Part shown: piece by piece, positions 1 to 8,480 of the stretch | Layout: each line of letters opens with the position of its first letter | Position numbering within the stretch: the stretch's first letter is position 1 | NCBI GenBank assembly: GCA_052139695.1 | Contig: JBKQWF010000309.1 | Location: 1 to 64,000 of the forward strand | DNA: 64,000 nt | Origin: PLGF01 sp052139695 | GTDB lineage: Bacteria; Verrucomicrobiota; Verrucomicrobiia; Limisphaerales; Palsa-1400 | Direction of reading: 5' to 3' | Position numbers and translations under genes: made by a program | Notes under the pieces: generated by a model | Told to the model about the DNA's origin: nothing | Seen by the model: only the letters and a program-made list of their open reading frames with translations | Databases searched by the model: none

Positions 1-2
1 AG

Positions 3-758
3 CAAAATCAAATCATTCCTGCCGAAACTCAGGAGATTTCAAAACCATTAGTTATTTTGTTTTTTGAGAATAAACAACAAAATGAAGATGCGCAGCGCTT
101 GGTTAAAGCGCTAATTGACCAGCCAAGAGGAGGGTTGTTATTTGTTCTTGGTATTAATGAGTTTTCCGGACACGAACAAAAAACTGTGTCTGAAAATGTT
201 GAGTTCCTTCAATTTACCAGTAAATCCGACAAGCCTAATGGCCAAAATATGGTTGATACTATTAAATCGGCAAAAGAGCAAAATCGTCCTGTAATTATTG
301 TTTCAGGTGGGGATAAAGGGGGTGGGTTTACTGAACTCACAAATGGGATGAAGCCTGATACGTTAGGTCGCTTAAAAATGTATAAAAATCTTAAACTTCC
401 CACAGGCTCTATTCACTCAGTCATTTTGTTTGATCCTAAGATTGGAGTTACGGGTACAACAGGAAGTGAAATGACAATTAATTTTGATGTCATTTCTAAT
501 CGTGTATATAACTTTTACTCACGATATGGGCAGGTCGGAAAGGAATCAAAGGCAACTACCTCGCCCTTCCGTTCATGCTCACGAAATCTTGAAAAGAAAA
601 ATCCGAACCTTCTTTTCTTCGTGGTCTTCGTGTCCTTCGTGGTGGAATTTGGGTTGCGGCCAGCGGCACTGTGCCTTTGCGTTGAATTCCACCAGTGTTC
701 CTGCATGGCGCCTCAGTTCATGCGCCACACGTCAAACCTCTTCAAAATCCTTCCGTAG
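3..758 (+). pseudogene. 3' part of an AT-rich gene of unknown function, probably broken at its end
   Basis: The reading frame is open from the window edge, so the true start lies outside. Up to about base 540 the DNA is clearly AT-richer than everything after it and the protein looks natural: alternating beta-strand-like and helical segments, with PVIIVSGGDKGGG followed by VYNFYSRYGQV. That order loosely resembles an alpha/beta-hydrolase nucleophile elbow and the later acid-bearing strand, but the elbow has Asp rather than Ser, so this is only a hint. From about 595 the frame runs through a dispersed repeat (CTTCGTGG units) and becomes unnatural (LLFFVVFVSFVVEF). I infer that the original C-terminus has been lost or replaced. 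I do not recognise the family. Confidence 0.5.
615..644. repeat. Short degenerate CTTCGTGG direct repeats
   Basis: Three close copies of an (T)CTTCGTGG-like unit stand head to tail at the point where the AT-rich gene stops looking coding. A related low-complexity unit (CTCCGCGG/CTCTGCG) occurs at 37440-37472. Confidence 0.5.
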
Positions 759-797
759 GATTTTAATCTTGACCCATTCCTGTTATCATTGCCCTGC

Positions 798-941
798 ATG
801 AGAACAATGCCACGCTCTCCGAGGCCCGCGATGACGCGCAACGGCCAAATCGCCCGGCTCCCGCTGCCCATCCGTCAGCAACTCAACCAGCGCCCGCCAG
901 GCGGCGAGCCGGTCCACCCGAACCAAATTGAACCAAATTGA
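798..941 (+). pseudogene. Remnant of a short RNGxIARLP-type protein
   Basis: A 47-codon frame contains RNGQIARLPLPIRQQLNQR. I recall this N-terminal signature from short Verrucomicrobiota proteins with a typical opening of the form RNGKIARLP-x-x-IR-x-QLN. Those proteins normally continue for about another hundred residues. Here the frame ends after the signature in NQIEPN, produced by repeated CAAATTGA units (929-951). I infer a truncated gene copy. The family recall is uncertain; searching the 47 residues against Verrucomicrobiota proteins would settle it. Confidence 0.35.
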
Positions 942-960
942 GGTAAATTGAGCCCTATTG

Positions 961-976
961 CCCCCCCCCGGGGGGG
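961..976. repeat. C9-G7 homopolymer palindrome
   Basis: Nine C are followed directly by seven G, giving a perfect 14-base self-complementary core (963-976). It lies upstream of the DUF362 gene. Such runs slip during replication and are also prone to sequencing error. Confidence 0.85.
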
Positions 977-1100
977 TGCCGTGCCCCGCCGCAATGCCCC
1001 CTCTTTTCGAGTGCGAGAATTCAATTCTGTCGCGCGCCCCCCGCGTTTTGCCAACCCACTATCCAATTGCCATCGTGCCCAAATATGCCACTATAATTCC

Positions 1101-2282
1101 GTGGCTAATTTCAGTGACCGTCACGGAACGTGCGACCGCCGTGCCTTTCTCCGGCTGGGCGCAACTTTCGCCGCCGCGTCTCCGTTCGCCTTGGCCTGGC
1201 CTCGTGCCTTTGGCCAAACGAATCCCCTTTCCGCCGAGACGCGCGCCAAAGCCAGGGTGGCCCTGGCGTCCTGCCCGGGTTATGGTCCGGACGTCAAAGC
1301 GGCCCTCGGTCGATCTTTCGAGCTGCTCGGGGGCGTGGGCAAATTGGTCCGCAACAAAACGGTCACCATCAAAGTGAATTTGACCGGAACAGATTTCTCG
1401 CCCTACCTGGGCCGGCCTGTCGGAGAAACCTACATGACTCATGGCTCGACCGTGACGGCCCTGCTGGCGCTGCTTTTTGACGCCGGGGCCGCCCGCGTGC
1501 GGTTGGTAGAATCGACCCAGAGCCATGATGATTTAAAAACCACCCTGGATACAGCCGGGTGGGACATCAACGCGATCAGCGCCTTGGGCAAAGTCGAATA
1601 CGAAAACACCCGCAACCTCGGCGAAGGCAAGTCCTATAGCACTTTGCGCGTGCCCTTCGGGGGCCACCTGTTTTCTTCTTTTGATTTAAACCATTCGTAT
1701 CATGATACCGACGTCATGATTTCTTTGGCGAAATTGAAACGGCACCTTACGGCCGGAGTCACGCTTTCGATGAAGAACATGTTCGGGTTGACTCCGAACT
1801 CGCTCTACGGCTCCGAAGCCGGGAGCGAAAGGGCGACGGCGGGACGGGACCCGTTGCACAATGCCGATGGCTATGGCAGTCTCAAAATGCCGGGCCTCAA
1901 AGCGGGCGCCGTTTCCAACGATCCCTTTTCCCGCGTGCCTCGCATCGTGGTGGACGTTTGCGCTGCCCGCCCCATTGATATCGCCATAGTCGATGGCATT
2001 TCGGCCATGACCATCGGCGAGGGACCGTGGTGCGGCCAAGCCGGCCCGATCAAGGTCACGACTCCCGGCGTGTTGATCGTGGGGTTAAATCCGGTATCCA
2101 CCGACGCGGTGGCCACGGCTGTGATGGGCTACGACCCGCGGGCGCCGCGCAAGACGCGCCCCTTCGAGTACTGCGACAATCATCTTCTCCTGGCCGAACA
2201 AGCGGGGTTGGGCAGCGCCGACCTGGAGCAGATTGAAGTGCTCGGCCGCACCATCGAACAGTCGCGCTATCCTTATGATTGA
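1101..2282 (+). CDS. Tat-exported DUF362 domain protein
   Basis: DUF362 proteins are redox-associated proteins, often iron-sulfur linked, of unclear chemistry. With a GTG start at 1101 the protein is 393 aa and opens with a twin-arginine signal (CDRRAFLRLG, residues 11-20) and a hydrophobic stretch ending near AFG-Q. The frame is open back to TTG 948, but that upstream part is repeat-like and proline/arginine rich, so I prefer the later start. A TATAAT at 1092-1097 with TTGCCA at 1067-1072 (19-base spacer) is a possible promoter, but it lies almost on this GTG, so the start remains uncertain. The body has family-typical segments such as VTIKVNLTG, LAKLKRHLTAGVTLSMKNMFG and STDAVATAVMGYDP. No ferredoxin-type cysteine cluster is seen. 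It overlaps the ROK gene by 8 bases. Confidence 0.8.
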   Translation: MANFSDRHGTCDRRAFLRLGATFAAASPFALAWPRAFGQTNPLSAETRAKARVALASCPGYGPDVKAALGRSFELLGGVGKLVRNKTVTIKVNLTGTDFSPYLGRPVGETYMTHGSTVTALLALLFDAGAARVRLVESTQSHDDLKTTLDTAGWDINAISALGKVEYENTRNLGEGKSYSTLRVPFGGHLFSSFDLNHSYHDTDVMISLAKLKRHLTAGVTLSMKNMFGLTPNSLYGSEAGSERATAGRDPLHNADGYGSLKMPGLKAGAVSNDPFSRVPRIVVDVCAARPIDIAIVDGISAMTIGEGPWCGQAGPIKVTTPGVLIVGLNPVSTDAVATAVMGYDPRAPRKTRPFEYCDNHLLLAEQAGLGSADLEQIEVLGRTIEQSRYPYD

Positions 2283-3213
2283 CGGCGGCGGGGCTCTCTA
2301 CCTTGGCATCGAAATCGGCGGCACCAAGCTGCAAGTGTGCGCCGGGAACAATGAAGCGCGCGTTCTCGAACGTTTTCATTGGGAAATTGCGTCCACGGAG
2401 GGAGCGGCGGGCATTCGCCAACAGCTTTCGCGGGCCCTTCCCGATTTGGCCAAACGACTGCGGCCGGCGGCGGTCGGAGTGGGTTTTGGCGGGCCCGTTC
2501 ATTGGAAGACGGGACAGATTTGCTGCTCGCACCAGATCGAAGGATGGTCGGATTTTCCCCTCGGCTCCTGGATTTCCGAGCTAACAGGATGCCCGGTTTT
2601 CGTCGATAACGACGCCAATGTCGCCGCGCTGGGCGAAGCCGCCCGCGGCGCGGGAGCCGGCTGCAATCCGGTTTTCTATGTGACACTGGGCAGCGGGGTT
2701 GGCGGCGGGCTGGTCCTGGACGGCAGAATCTATCACGGCGCGCCCCCTGGCGAGGCGGAGATTGGACACGTGCGCCTCGATCGTTCCGGCGCCACGGTGG
2801 AATCGCGCTGCTCCGGTTGGGCGGCCGATGCCAGGATTCGCGCCGCCGTCGCCGCGAATTCCGACGGGCCATTGGCGCGTTCGGCGCGCCAAGTCAACCG
2901 CGGCGAAGCCAAGTTTCTTGGGGCCGCCTTGAGCCAGCGGGACCCGCTGGCGAAAGCTGTTTTGGACGAGACCGCGGATGATCTGGCTTTCGGGCTTTCG
3001 CATGTCACGCACCTGTTTCATCCGGAGATGATTATCCTGGGCGGCGGGCTGGCCTTTGTGGGCGAACCCTTGCGCGCCGCGGTCGAACATTCCCTGCGCA
3101 GATACACGATGGAAGCCTTCGCCCCAGGACCAAAGGTCGCCCTGACGCAATTGGCCGCCGACGCGGTCCCGACCGGTGCTTTGACTCTGGCCTTGGCGCG
3201 GCAAGCGCATTAG
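2275..3213 (+). CDS. ROK family sugar kinase (glucokinase-like)
   Basis: ROK kinases phosphorylate hexoses or N-acetylhexosamines in the cytoplasm. The 312 aa product starts at ATG 2275, inside the end of the DUF362 gene. It has the ATP phosphate-binding loop GIEIGGTK (residues 11-18), the catalytic-aspartate segment VDNDANVAALGEA (110-122), the second phosphate loop LGSGVGGGLV (138-147) and the EIGH histidine (162-165). The usual zinc cluster CxCGxxGC is degenerate here (ESRCSGWAAD), so metal binding may be lost. No HTH is present, so it is a kinase rather than a ROK repressor. The substrate cannot be told from sequence. Confidence 0.9.
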   Translation: MIDGGGALYLGIEIGGTKLQVCAGNNEARVLERFHWEIASTEGAAGIRQQLSRALPDLAKRLRPAAVGVGFGGPVHWKTGQICCSHQIEGWSDFPLGSWISELTGCPVFVDNDANVAALGEAARGAGAGCNPVFYVTLGSGVGGGLVLDGRIYHGAPPGEAEIGHVRLDRSGATVESRCSGWAADARIRAAVAANSDGPLARSARQVNRGEAKFLGAALSQRDPLAKAVLDETADDLAFGLSHVTHLFHPEMIILGGGLAFVGEPLRAAVEHSLRRYTMEAFAPGPKVALTQLAADAVPTGALTLALARQAH

Positions 3214-3344
3214 GTTGGTGGATGAAGCAAAGGACAATGGATCATGTCCAGCGACGCAAGGGAGGATGATTTTTGGATGCGACTAAATCCTTCGATCATG
3301 TTTCAGAAGGGCAGGCAGTTCCCTGTCCGTCGGAGCGGGGATTT

Positions 3345-3426
3345 GGTAGGGCGCGCACTCCGTTGCGCGCCGGAGCGACACCCGGCGTCCCCAAAAACCC
3401 GGCGCGCACGGAGTGCGCGCGCTACC
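3345..3426. repeat. Inverted pair of GGTAGGG-ended hairpins
   Basis: A left copy (3345-3371) begins GGTAGGGCGCGCACTCCG, and a right copy (3401-3426) is its inverse and ends in GCTACC. Each copy can itself fold around a short CTCCG or CGGAG-containing loop. This fills most of the 243-base gap between the ROK gene and uvrC; no gene is seen there. Confidence 0.75.
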
Positions 3427-3456
3427 TTGCGAGACACCTGACTTTTTGAGCGCGCC

Positions 3457-5010
3457 ATGCCTGCGACGGAACAGATTCGCAATAAGGTCGGCCAACTGCC
3501 GCACAAACCCGGGGTCTATCTCATGAAGGACCGTTTCGGCACGGTCATTTATGTCGGCAAAGCGCGGGATTTGCGCCAGCGCGTCAGCAGCTATTTTCAG
3601 GCCTCGCGCCGCCGTGGCTGGGACCTGAAGTTTAACGCCCTGGTCGATGCGATCCATGACCTCGACACCTTTCCCGTGCGCAGCGAACCGGAGGCCCTTT
3701 TGCTGGAAGGAAAGCTGATCAAGGAGTATCAGCCGCGCTACAACATCAGTTTTCGCGACGACAAACGGTTCCTCCTCATCAAAGTCAACATGAACGATCC
3801 CATTCCGCGTTTTATGATGGCGCGGTTGAGACAGGATGATGGAGCGCGCTATTTTGGGCCTTTCGTCCATTCGGCTTCGGCCCGGCATACCCTGACGCTC
3901 GCCCGGCGCAAATTCAACCTGCGCGGCTGCCGCCCCTTGACGCCGGGCGCGGAAGATTACAAGCATTGCCTCTACGGCCACCTCAAGTACTGCACCGCCC
4001 CGTGCATCGGCAACATCTCCCAGGAGGACTACCGCCGCCAGGTCGAGGCGGCGTGTGAATTCCTCGCCGGCCAGACTGGGGAAATGGAGCGGGAACTGGA
4101 AGAGCAAATGAAAAAATCGGCCGCGGCGGAAGATTTTGAAAAGGCCGCGCAATATCGCGACGCCCTGGCGGACTTGCGCCGCACGACGCAGAAAACCAGG
4201 AAGTTTCCGCGCGTCCCTTACAACCTTCCCGTGGCGCTGGACTCGGCGCGCGACCTCGAGGAATTGGCTGCCGCTCTCCATCTGCCCGCCACTCCGGCCC
4301 GCATCGAAGGCTTTGATATTTCCAACATCAGCGGCACCTTTGCCGTCGCGTCGCTGGTGGCGTTCCGCGAGGGCAAGCCGGACCGTTCCAACTATCGCCG
4401 TTTCCGCATCAAGACAGTGGAAGGGCAGGACGATTTTGCTTCCATGGCCGAGACCGTCCGGCGCCGCTACACCCGCGTTCTGAGTGAACAAAAAGAATCC
4501 AACGGGAGCGGTCCGCCGGATTTAATTGTTATTGACGGCGGCAAGGGCCAGCTCAACGCGGCGGCGGCGGAGCTGGCCAAGCTCGGCTTGAGCGCCGTCC
4601 CCGTCATCGGGCTGGCCAAGGAATTCGAAGAAATCTATCGGCTGGGCGAAAGCGAGCCTCTTCGTCTCAGCCCCGATTCCGGCGCGCTCAAGCTCTTGCA
4701 GCGGGTCCGCGACGAATCGCATCGTTTTGCCAACACCTACAACGCGCAGCTTCGCCTGAAAAAACTGACCGAGAGCATTCTGGACGAATTCCCCGGCATC
4801 GGCCAGCAGCGGAAAGCCGCACTGTTGAAAAAATTCGGCTCCGTGCAGCGTCTGCGCGTTGCCACCGTCGAGGCCATTGCGGCCGTGCCCGGTTTCGGCG
4901 GAAAAGCCGCCGTGGAGCTAAAGAGATTTCTCGAAGCCCGCGCCGCCGCCCCCTCCAAGCCATCTCCCGCACCACCTGGTCTTAATCCTAATCCTAATCC
5001 TAATCCTTAA
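3457..5010 (+). CDS. uvrC: Excinuclease ABC subunit C
   Basis: UvrC makes the dual incision in nucleotide excision repair after UvrA/UvrB damage recognition. The 517 aa protein has the N-terminal GIY-YIG nuclease (GVYLMKDRFGTVIYVGKA, residues 20-37), a central UVR segment (about 200-235, EDFEKAAQYRDALADLR), the RNase H-like 3'-side nuclease (FDISNISGTFAVASLV; VIDGGKGQLNAA) and a C-terminal helix-hairpin-helix (FPGIGQQRKAALLKKFGS; VPGFGGKAA). It is shorter than the about 610 aa of E. coli UvrC but domain-complete. The tail ends in NPNPNPNP, encoded by CCTAAT hexamer repeats that run into the stop codon, so this tail is probably not functional. There is no clear Shine-Dalgarno before the ATG. 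Confidence 0.96.
   Translation: MPATEQIRNKVGQLPHKPGVYLMKDRFGTVIYVGKARDLRQRVSSYFQASRRRGWDLKFNALVDAIHDLDTFPVRSEPEALLLEGKLIKEYQPRYNISFRDDKRFLLIKVNMNDPIPRFMMARLRQDDGARYFGPFVHSASARHTLTLARRKFNLRGCRPLTPGAEDYKHCLYGHLKYCTAPCIGNISQEDYRRQVEAACEFLAGQTGEMERELEEQMKKSAAAEDFEKAAQYRDALADLRRTTQKTRKFPRVPYNLPVALDSARDLEELAAALHLPATPARIEGFDISNISGTFAVASLVAFREGKPDRSNYRRFRIKTVEGQDDFASMAETVRRRYTRVLSEQKESNGSGPPDLIVIDGGKGQLNAAAAELAKLGLSAVPVIGLAKEFEEIYRLGESEPLRLSPDSGALKLLQRVRDESHRFANTYNAQLRLKKLTESILDEFPGIGQQRKAALLKKFGSVQRLRVATVEAIAAVPGFGGKAAVELKRFLEARAAAPSKPSPAPPGLNPNPNPNP
4981..5009. repeat. AATCCT hexamer tandem repeat at the uvrC 3' end
   Basis: About four AATCCT/CCTAAT units encode the Asn-Pro tail of UvrC. A related hexamer array in both orientations (AATCTT and AAGATT) occurs at 14457-14527. 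Confidence 0.8.
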
Positions 5011-5081
5011 CAACAGGAGCCGGAAGATGATCCTCTGTTTTCTCTGTTCCCTTTCCCGCTCGACCCGGCTATCTTCGCTCC

Positions 5082-5309
5082 ATGCCGATTTATGAGTTTC
5101 ATTGCGGAAAATGCGGGGCGGACAGCGAAATTTTGGTGCGTTCCACCCGATGGGAAAAAACGCCCTGCCCGAAATGCGGATCAAAAAAGCTGGCGAAAAA
5201 ACTGTCCGTCTTCTCTTCCAGCGGCGGCGACACTTCCGAGCCGCCTTCCTGTTCCGGCAATCCTCGCTCCTGCGGGATGTGCGGCACGGGACGCCCGCAC
5301 TCGCACTGA
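5082..5309 (+). CDS. FmdB-type zinc ribbon protein
   Basis: A 75 aa protein of the FmdB / putative regulatory zinc ribbon family. It begins MPIYEFHCGKCG, and the ribbon pairs are C8-x2-C11 and C29-x2-C32. The C-terminus is Cys/Ser/His rich (SCGMCGTGRPHSH), which adds further possible metal ligands. The family's role is unknown; members are small single-ribbon proteins. Its TGA directly abuts the stop codon of the convergent HAD gene, leaving no room for a separate terminator. Confidence 0.88.
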   Translation: MPIYEFHCGKCGADSEILVRSTRWEKTPCPKCGSKKLAKKLSVFSSSGGDTSEPPSCSGNPRSCGMCGTGRPHSH

Positions 5310-5993
5310 TCAGGCGCCGTCCAGCACTTCCGCGGCGGAGATTTGCGATAAATCCGCCACGGCCCAATCCGGCCGATGCGGGCGCAACTCTTCCATCGTC
5401 GCTCCGCCGCTGGCCACGGCCAGCACTTTGGCCCCGATGGCCCGCCCGCAGCGGATGTCCAGCGGCGTATCTCCGATGACGAGTATTTCCTCGCCGCGCA
5501 AGGCGCCGCCGAGGCGCTCGCTGCCTCGCCGATGGGCCACGGCCGCGATTTGGTCGCGCTCCTCGTGATCGTCCGCAAAGGCGCCGAAAGCGAACTTGTC
5601 CCACATCTGGTACCGTTCCAGTTTGATTTGCGCGCCCTGCTTGATGTTTCCGGTCAATAAGCCAAGCACTGGCGGCTCCGGTTGCGCCAGCAGCGCCTGA
5701 TGGAACTCCAGCACCCCGCGACACGCTCCGCCCTTGCAGTTCATAATGGTCTGGCGCAAGAACGACAGATACACTGCAAAGAACCGGTCAAAATTCGCCC
5801 GCGAGGGCTCAATGCCATGATTGGTGAAAGCCTCCCGCACCAACGAAACGTCCGTGCGGCCGGCGAACTTGAGCCGCTCCGGTCCATCCAGCACGCCAAA
5901 TTCATGGGCAAACGCCATCCCGAAGGCCTTAATCCCCGCGCCGCCCGTGTGGAGCAGCGTTCCATCAATATCAAACAAAACCAATCGAATCAC
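5310..5993 (-). CDS. HAD superfamily phosphatase (phosphoglycolate phosphatase-like)
   Basis: HAD phosphatases hydrolyse small phosphate esters through an aspartyl-phosphate. With the GTG start at 5993 the protein is 227 aa and opens at once with motif I, VLFDIDGTLL (nucleophile D8, acid D10). Motif II is LGLLTGN, and motif IV is GDTPLDIRCG with acidic metal ligands. A helical cap lies between (about 15-90). The frame is open for 49 more codons upstream to 6140, but that would overlap the divergent exonuclease gene and precede motif I with an atypical extension, so I reject it. The closest match by layout is the Gph/PGP subfamily; the substrate is not determined. Confidence 0.85.
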   Translation of the reverse strand: MIRLVLFDIDGTLLHTGGAGIKAFGMAFAHEFGVLDGPERLKFAGRTDVSLVREAFTNHGIEPSRANFDRFFAVYLSFLRQTIMNCKGGACRGVLEFHQALLAQPEPPVLGLLTGNIKQGAQIKLERYQMWDKFAFGAFADDHEERDQIAAVAHRRGSERLGGALRGEEILVIGDTPLDIRCGRAIGAKVLAVASGGATMEELRPHRPDWAVADLSQISAAEVLDGA

Positions 5994-6106
5994 CCTGCCA
6001 AATTGCGTGGAATCAGGCGCAAAGGCAATGCTCGGCAATTGCCGATCGTATCCATGCGGAGAAAAATCTTTCAATTCGCCGTTGGGGGCATATAAAACCG
6101 ATCCAC

Positions 6107-6649
6107 TTGAACAATACCGTTTATTTTGACTTGGAAACACAGAAGTCGGCCGAGGAAGTCGGGGGCTGGGACCGAATTCGCGATATGCGCATGAGCATCG
6201 GCGTCACTTACAGCACGGCCCGCGGCGGCTACAAGATTTATGGCGAGCGGGAGGTGAACGCGCTCATTGAGGAATTGCGCCGGGCTGACCTGGTCGTCGG
6301 TTTCAATAATCTGCGCTTCGATTACGAAGTGCTGGTGGGACATAACCCCTTTTTCGATCCGGAGCAGGTCCTGACTCTGGACATGCTGGTGGAGTTGCAA
6401 AAGACGCTGCAACACCGTCTTTCCCTTGATTCCATCGCCACGGCAACGTTGGGCGTGGAAAAGACCGCCGAAGGCAGCCAGGCCTTGCGCTGGTTCCGGG
6501 AGGGGAAGCTGCTGGAAATCGCGGAATACTGCTGTTACGACGTGAAAATCACCCGCATGGTTCACGAGTATGGCGTGGCCAGAAAGCAACTCCATTACCT
6601 CGACCGCGTCGGCAAAAAACTGGCCGTGCCGGTGGCCTGGAGCAGCTAG
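6107..6649 (+). CDS. DnaQ-like DEDDy 3'-5' exonuclease domain protein
   Basis: A 180 aa ribonuclease H-like exonuclease. The metal-binding set is complete: motif I YFDLETQ (D8, E10), motif II VVGFNNLRFDYEVL, and motif III EYCCYDVKIT, which has the Y-x3-D spacing of the DEDDy class. It resembles the nuclease domain of YprB-type proteins but stands alone. The start is TTG at 6107, chosen because motif I follows within seven residues. It is divergent from the HAD gene, with 113 bases between starts. It probably acts in DNA or RNA trimming; the exact substrate is unknown. Confidence 0.8.
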   Translation: MNNTVYFDLETQKSAEEVGGWDRIRDMRMSIGVTYSTARGGYKIYGEREVNALIEELRRADLVVGFNNLRFDYEVLVGHNPFFDPEQVLTLDMLVELQKTLQHRLSLDSIATATLGVEKTAEGSQALRWFREGKLLEIAEYCCYDVKITRMVHEYGVARKQLHYLDRVGKKLAVPVAWSS

Positions 6650-6865
6650 CGTGCTGTTACAGAAATGCAATTGTGATGAACCCCGCCTCCCCGGCAAAGC
6701 GGGAAGACGGGAATTTGGACATTCTCTCGACAAAAGATTTGAAACGAAGGAAACAAAGAGATGAAGGGAGTGGAAAAACCTTCGCCAAAGATGCGCCATT
6801 TTTCCCTTGAGTGCAACCGGGAGCAAGGATCAAGAACGGAACAGGACGGAATAGAAGAAACAGAG

Positions 6866-6883
6866 GGTAGGGCTGCGCCGCCC
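6866..6883. repeat. GGTAGGG-type short hairpin
   Basis: GGGTAGGGCTGCGCCGCCC can fold through GGGC/GCCC. It is the only structured feature I see in the 295-base gap 6650-6944 between the exonuclease and the TPR gene. The rest of that gap is purine-rich DNA with no plausible gene. Confidence 0.5.
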
Positions 6884-6944
6884 TGATCGGGGCCAGAGGT
6901 GCCGTTTTGGCGGCAATATGGGTGAGAGAAATTCGCTATTCCCC

Positions 6945-7577
6945 TCACCCCGCTGACCCCGAGTCTGAATTCTTGGCGACAGTCACGGATTTTTGCAGGT
7001 TCTTGAGCAACTCATCCGCGCTCCGGCCTTCTTCGGCGGAGACCAGGCTTTGGTAAGCCGTCAGCGCGTCGGCGGCCGCGCCGAAGTCTTTGTTCAAGGC
7101 CAGGACCAGCGCCAGATTAAAATAGGCATTGGGAAACGCCGGGTTGATCTCGTTCGCGATTTCGTAATGAATCTGCGCGAGGCGATAGTCGTTCACCTCA
7201 AAATACATGTTTCCCAAATTGTAATGGGCCTCAAAGTGACGCGGATTTTGCTCCAACGACATCGTGAAACTGTCAAAGGCCTTGACCGTGTGTCCTTGCT
7301 TACTTTGAATAATGCCCAGATTGCAGTGGGCATCGGCCACACAATCCCCCCGCGCGATCGCCTGTTGATATAACTCAGCGGCCTTGGCGTCGTCCCGTTC
7401 ATCCAGCAATAAAGCCTGTTCAAAGAGGTTCTGCGAAGGCCCGAGATTGAGGATCTTAGCCGTTTGCTGAGGAAAGAGATGAAGCTGGTTCGGATCCTCG
7501 GCGGCCTTGGCGCGTTTCTTCACGCGCGTGTAACCGAATTTGGCCGGGGTAGCGGGAAATTTTATAATTTGCGCCAT
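6945..7577 (-). CDS. Tetratricopeptide repeat protein
   Basis: A 210 aa soluble protein starting MAQIIKFPA. After a basic N-terminus (RVKKRAKAAED) come about four TPR units: KAAELYQQAIARGDCVADAHCNLGI, then VKAFDSFTMSLEQNPRHFEAHYNLGN, then RLAQIHYEIANEINPAFPNAYFNLAL, and a weaker final one, matching the W/Y-LG-Y-A-F-A-P spacing. TPRs mediate protein-protein contacts. It lies 48 bases downstream of ku on the same strand and may be cotranscribed with the NHEJ genes, but nothing in the protein itself indicates a repair role. There is no signal peptide. Confidence 0.8.
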   Translation of the reverse strand: MAQIIKFPATPAKFGYTRVKKRAKAAEDPNQLHLFPQQTAKILNLGPSQNLFEQALLLDERDDAKAAELYQQAIARGDCVADAHCNLGIIQSKQGHTVKAFDSFTMSLEQNPRHFEAHYNLGNMYFEVNDYRLAQIHYEIANEINPAFPNAYFNLALVLALNKDFGAAADALTAYQSLVSAEEGRSADELLKNLQKSVTVAKNSDSGSAG

Positions 7578-7625
7578 ACAACGGCCCACTAATACGCCAA
7601 CGCCGTCATTTCGTCGCCGAAAAAA

Positions 7626-8480
7626 TCAGGCCGCCCGCTTTTTCTCTTTGGCCGGTTTTGCTTCGACCGCTTCCTTCTTCTCTCCCTTGGCCCGTTCCAT
7701 GGGCTTTTTCTGCGCTTTGGTGCGCTCGATGCTCTGCTTCAGCGCGGTCATGATATCCACCACCGGTTTCTCCTCTTCCGGAACGCTGACCACTTGTTTG
7801 CCGGTGATCTTTGCTTCAATCATTTCGCGCAAGGCATCACGGTAATGGTCAGTCAAATCAATCTCTTTCAGGGTAGAGGTCATGGACTCGACCAAACTGA
7901 CGGAAAGCTTGAGTTCGTCCTTGTTCGCTTCGCGTTTTTCGAGTTGCGGCACGTCTTCCATTTTCCGCAACTCCCGCGGGTTGCGCAATTTGTAGAGGAC
8001 GATGCCGCCATCGAGCGGGGCGATCATCATGATTTCCTCCCGGTCCCGCAACGCGACTTTGCCAACGCCCACTTTGCCGCTGGCCTGCAAGGCCTGGGCC
8101 AAAAGCGTGTAGGTTTTTGCCGCGACCACGCCATCAGGCCCGGCAAAGTAGGGCGAATCATAAAGGGTGGGATGTATCTCCTGGGCGTCAATGAACCCTT
8201 CAATGTCGATGACTTTTGTGCTCTTGACTTTGAATTTCTCCAGGTCTTCCGGCGAGACGATGACGTACTGCTCCGCCTCAAACTCATAGCCTTTGACGAT
8301 CTCCTCGGCGGTCAACGTCTTGCCGCACTTCTTGCACTTCTTTTCGTAGCTGACGCCGCCGTTGTCTTCCTTGTGCAATTGGTTGAACCGGATGGTTTCC
8401 TCGGTGTCCACCGCGTTGTAAATGCGGATGGGAATGGTCACCAGGGAAAAACAAATATGGCCTTTCCAGATTGATCTCAT
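7626..8480 (-). CDS. ku: Ku homodimer protein of bacterial NHEJ
   Basis: Bacterial Ku binds DNA double-strand ends as a homodimeric ring and recruits LigD. The 284 aa protein begins MRSIWKGHICFSLVTIPIRIYNAV, the hallmark Ku start, and carries the bridge region (FNQLHKEDNGGVSYEKKCKKCG) and conserved core segments (PYFAGPDGVVAAKTYTLLAQAL; EMIEAKITGKQ). The C-terminus is a Lys/Glu/Ala-rich tail (AKGEKKEAVEAKPAKEKKRAA) of the sort that adds non-specific DNA binding. Its ATG overlaps the ligD stop codon in an ATGA junction, showing translational coupling. Confidence 0.97.
   Translation of the reverse strand: MRSIWKGHICFSLVTIPIRIYNAVDTEETIRFNQLHKEDNGGVSYEKKCKKCGKTLTAEEIVKGYEFEAEQYVIVSPEDLEKFKVKSTKVIDIEGFIDAQEIHPTLYDSPYFAGPDGVVAAKTYTLLAQALQASGKVGVGKVALRDREEIMMIAPLDGGIVLYKLRNPRELRKMEDVPQLEKREANKDELKLSVSLVESMTSTLKEIDLTDHYRDALREMIEAKITGKQVVSVPEEEKPVVDIMTALKQSIERTKAQKKPMERAKGEKKEAVEAKPAKEKKRAA

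Noticed and set aside
948..1100. TTG start at 948 extending the DUF362 protein by 51 residues
   Set aside because: The extension is Pro/Arg rich, begins in repeats and C9G7, and would bury the twin-arginine signal far inside the protein.
3244..3441. 65-codon frame between the ROK gene and uvrC
   Set aside because: Most of it is the inverted hairpin repeat 3345-3426.
5994..6140. Longer HAD protein starting at 6140
   Set aside because: It would place 49 odd residues before motif I and overlap the divergent exonuclease start.
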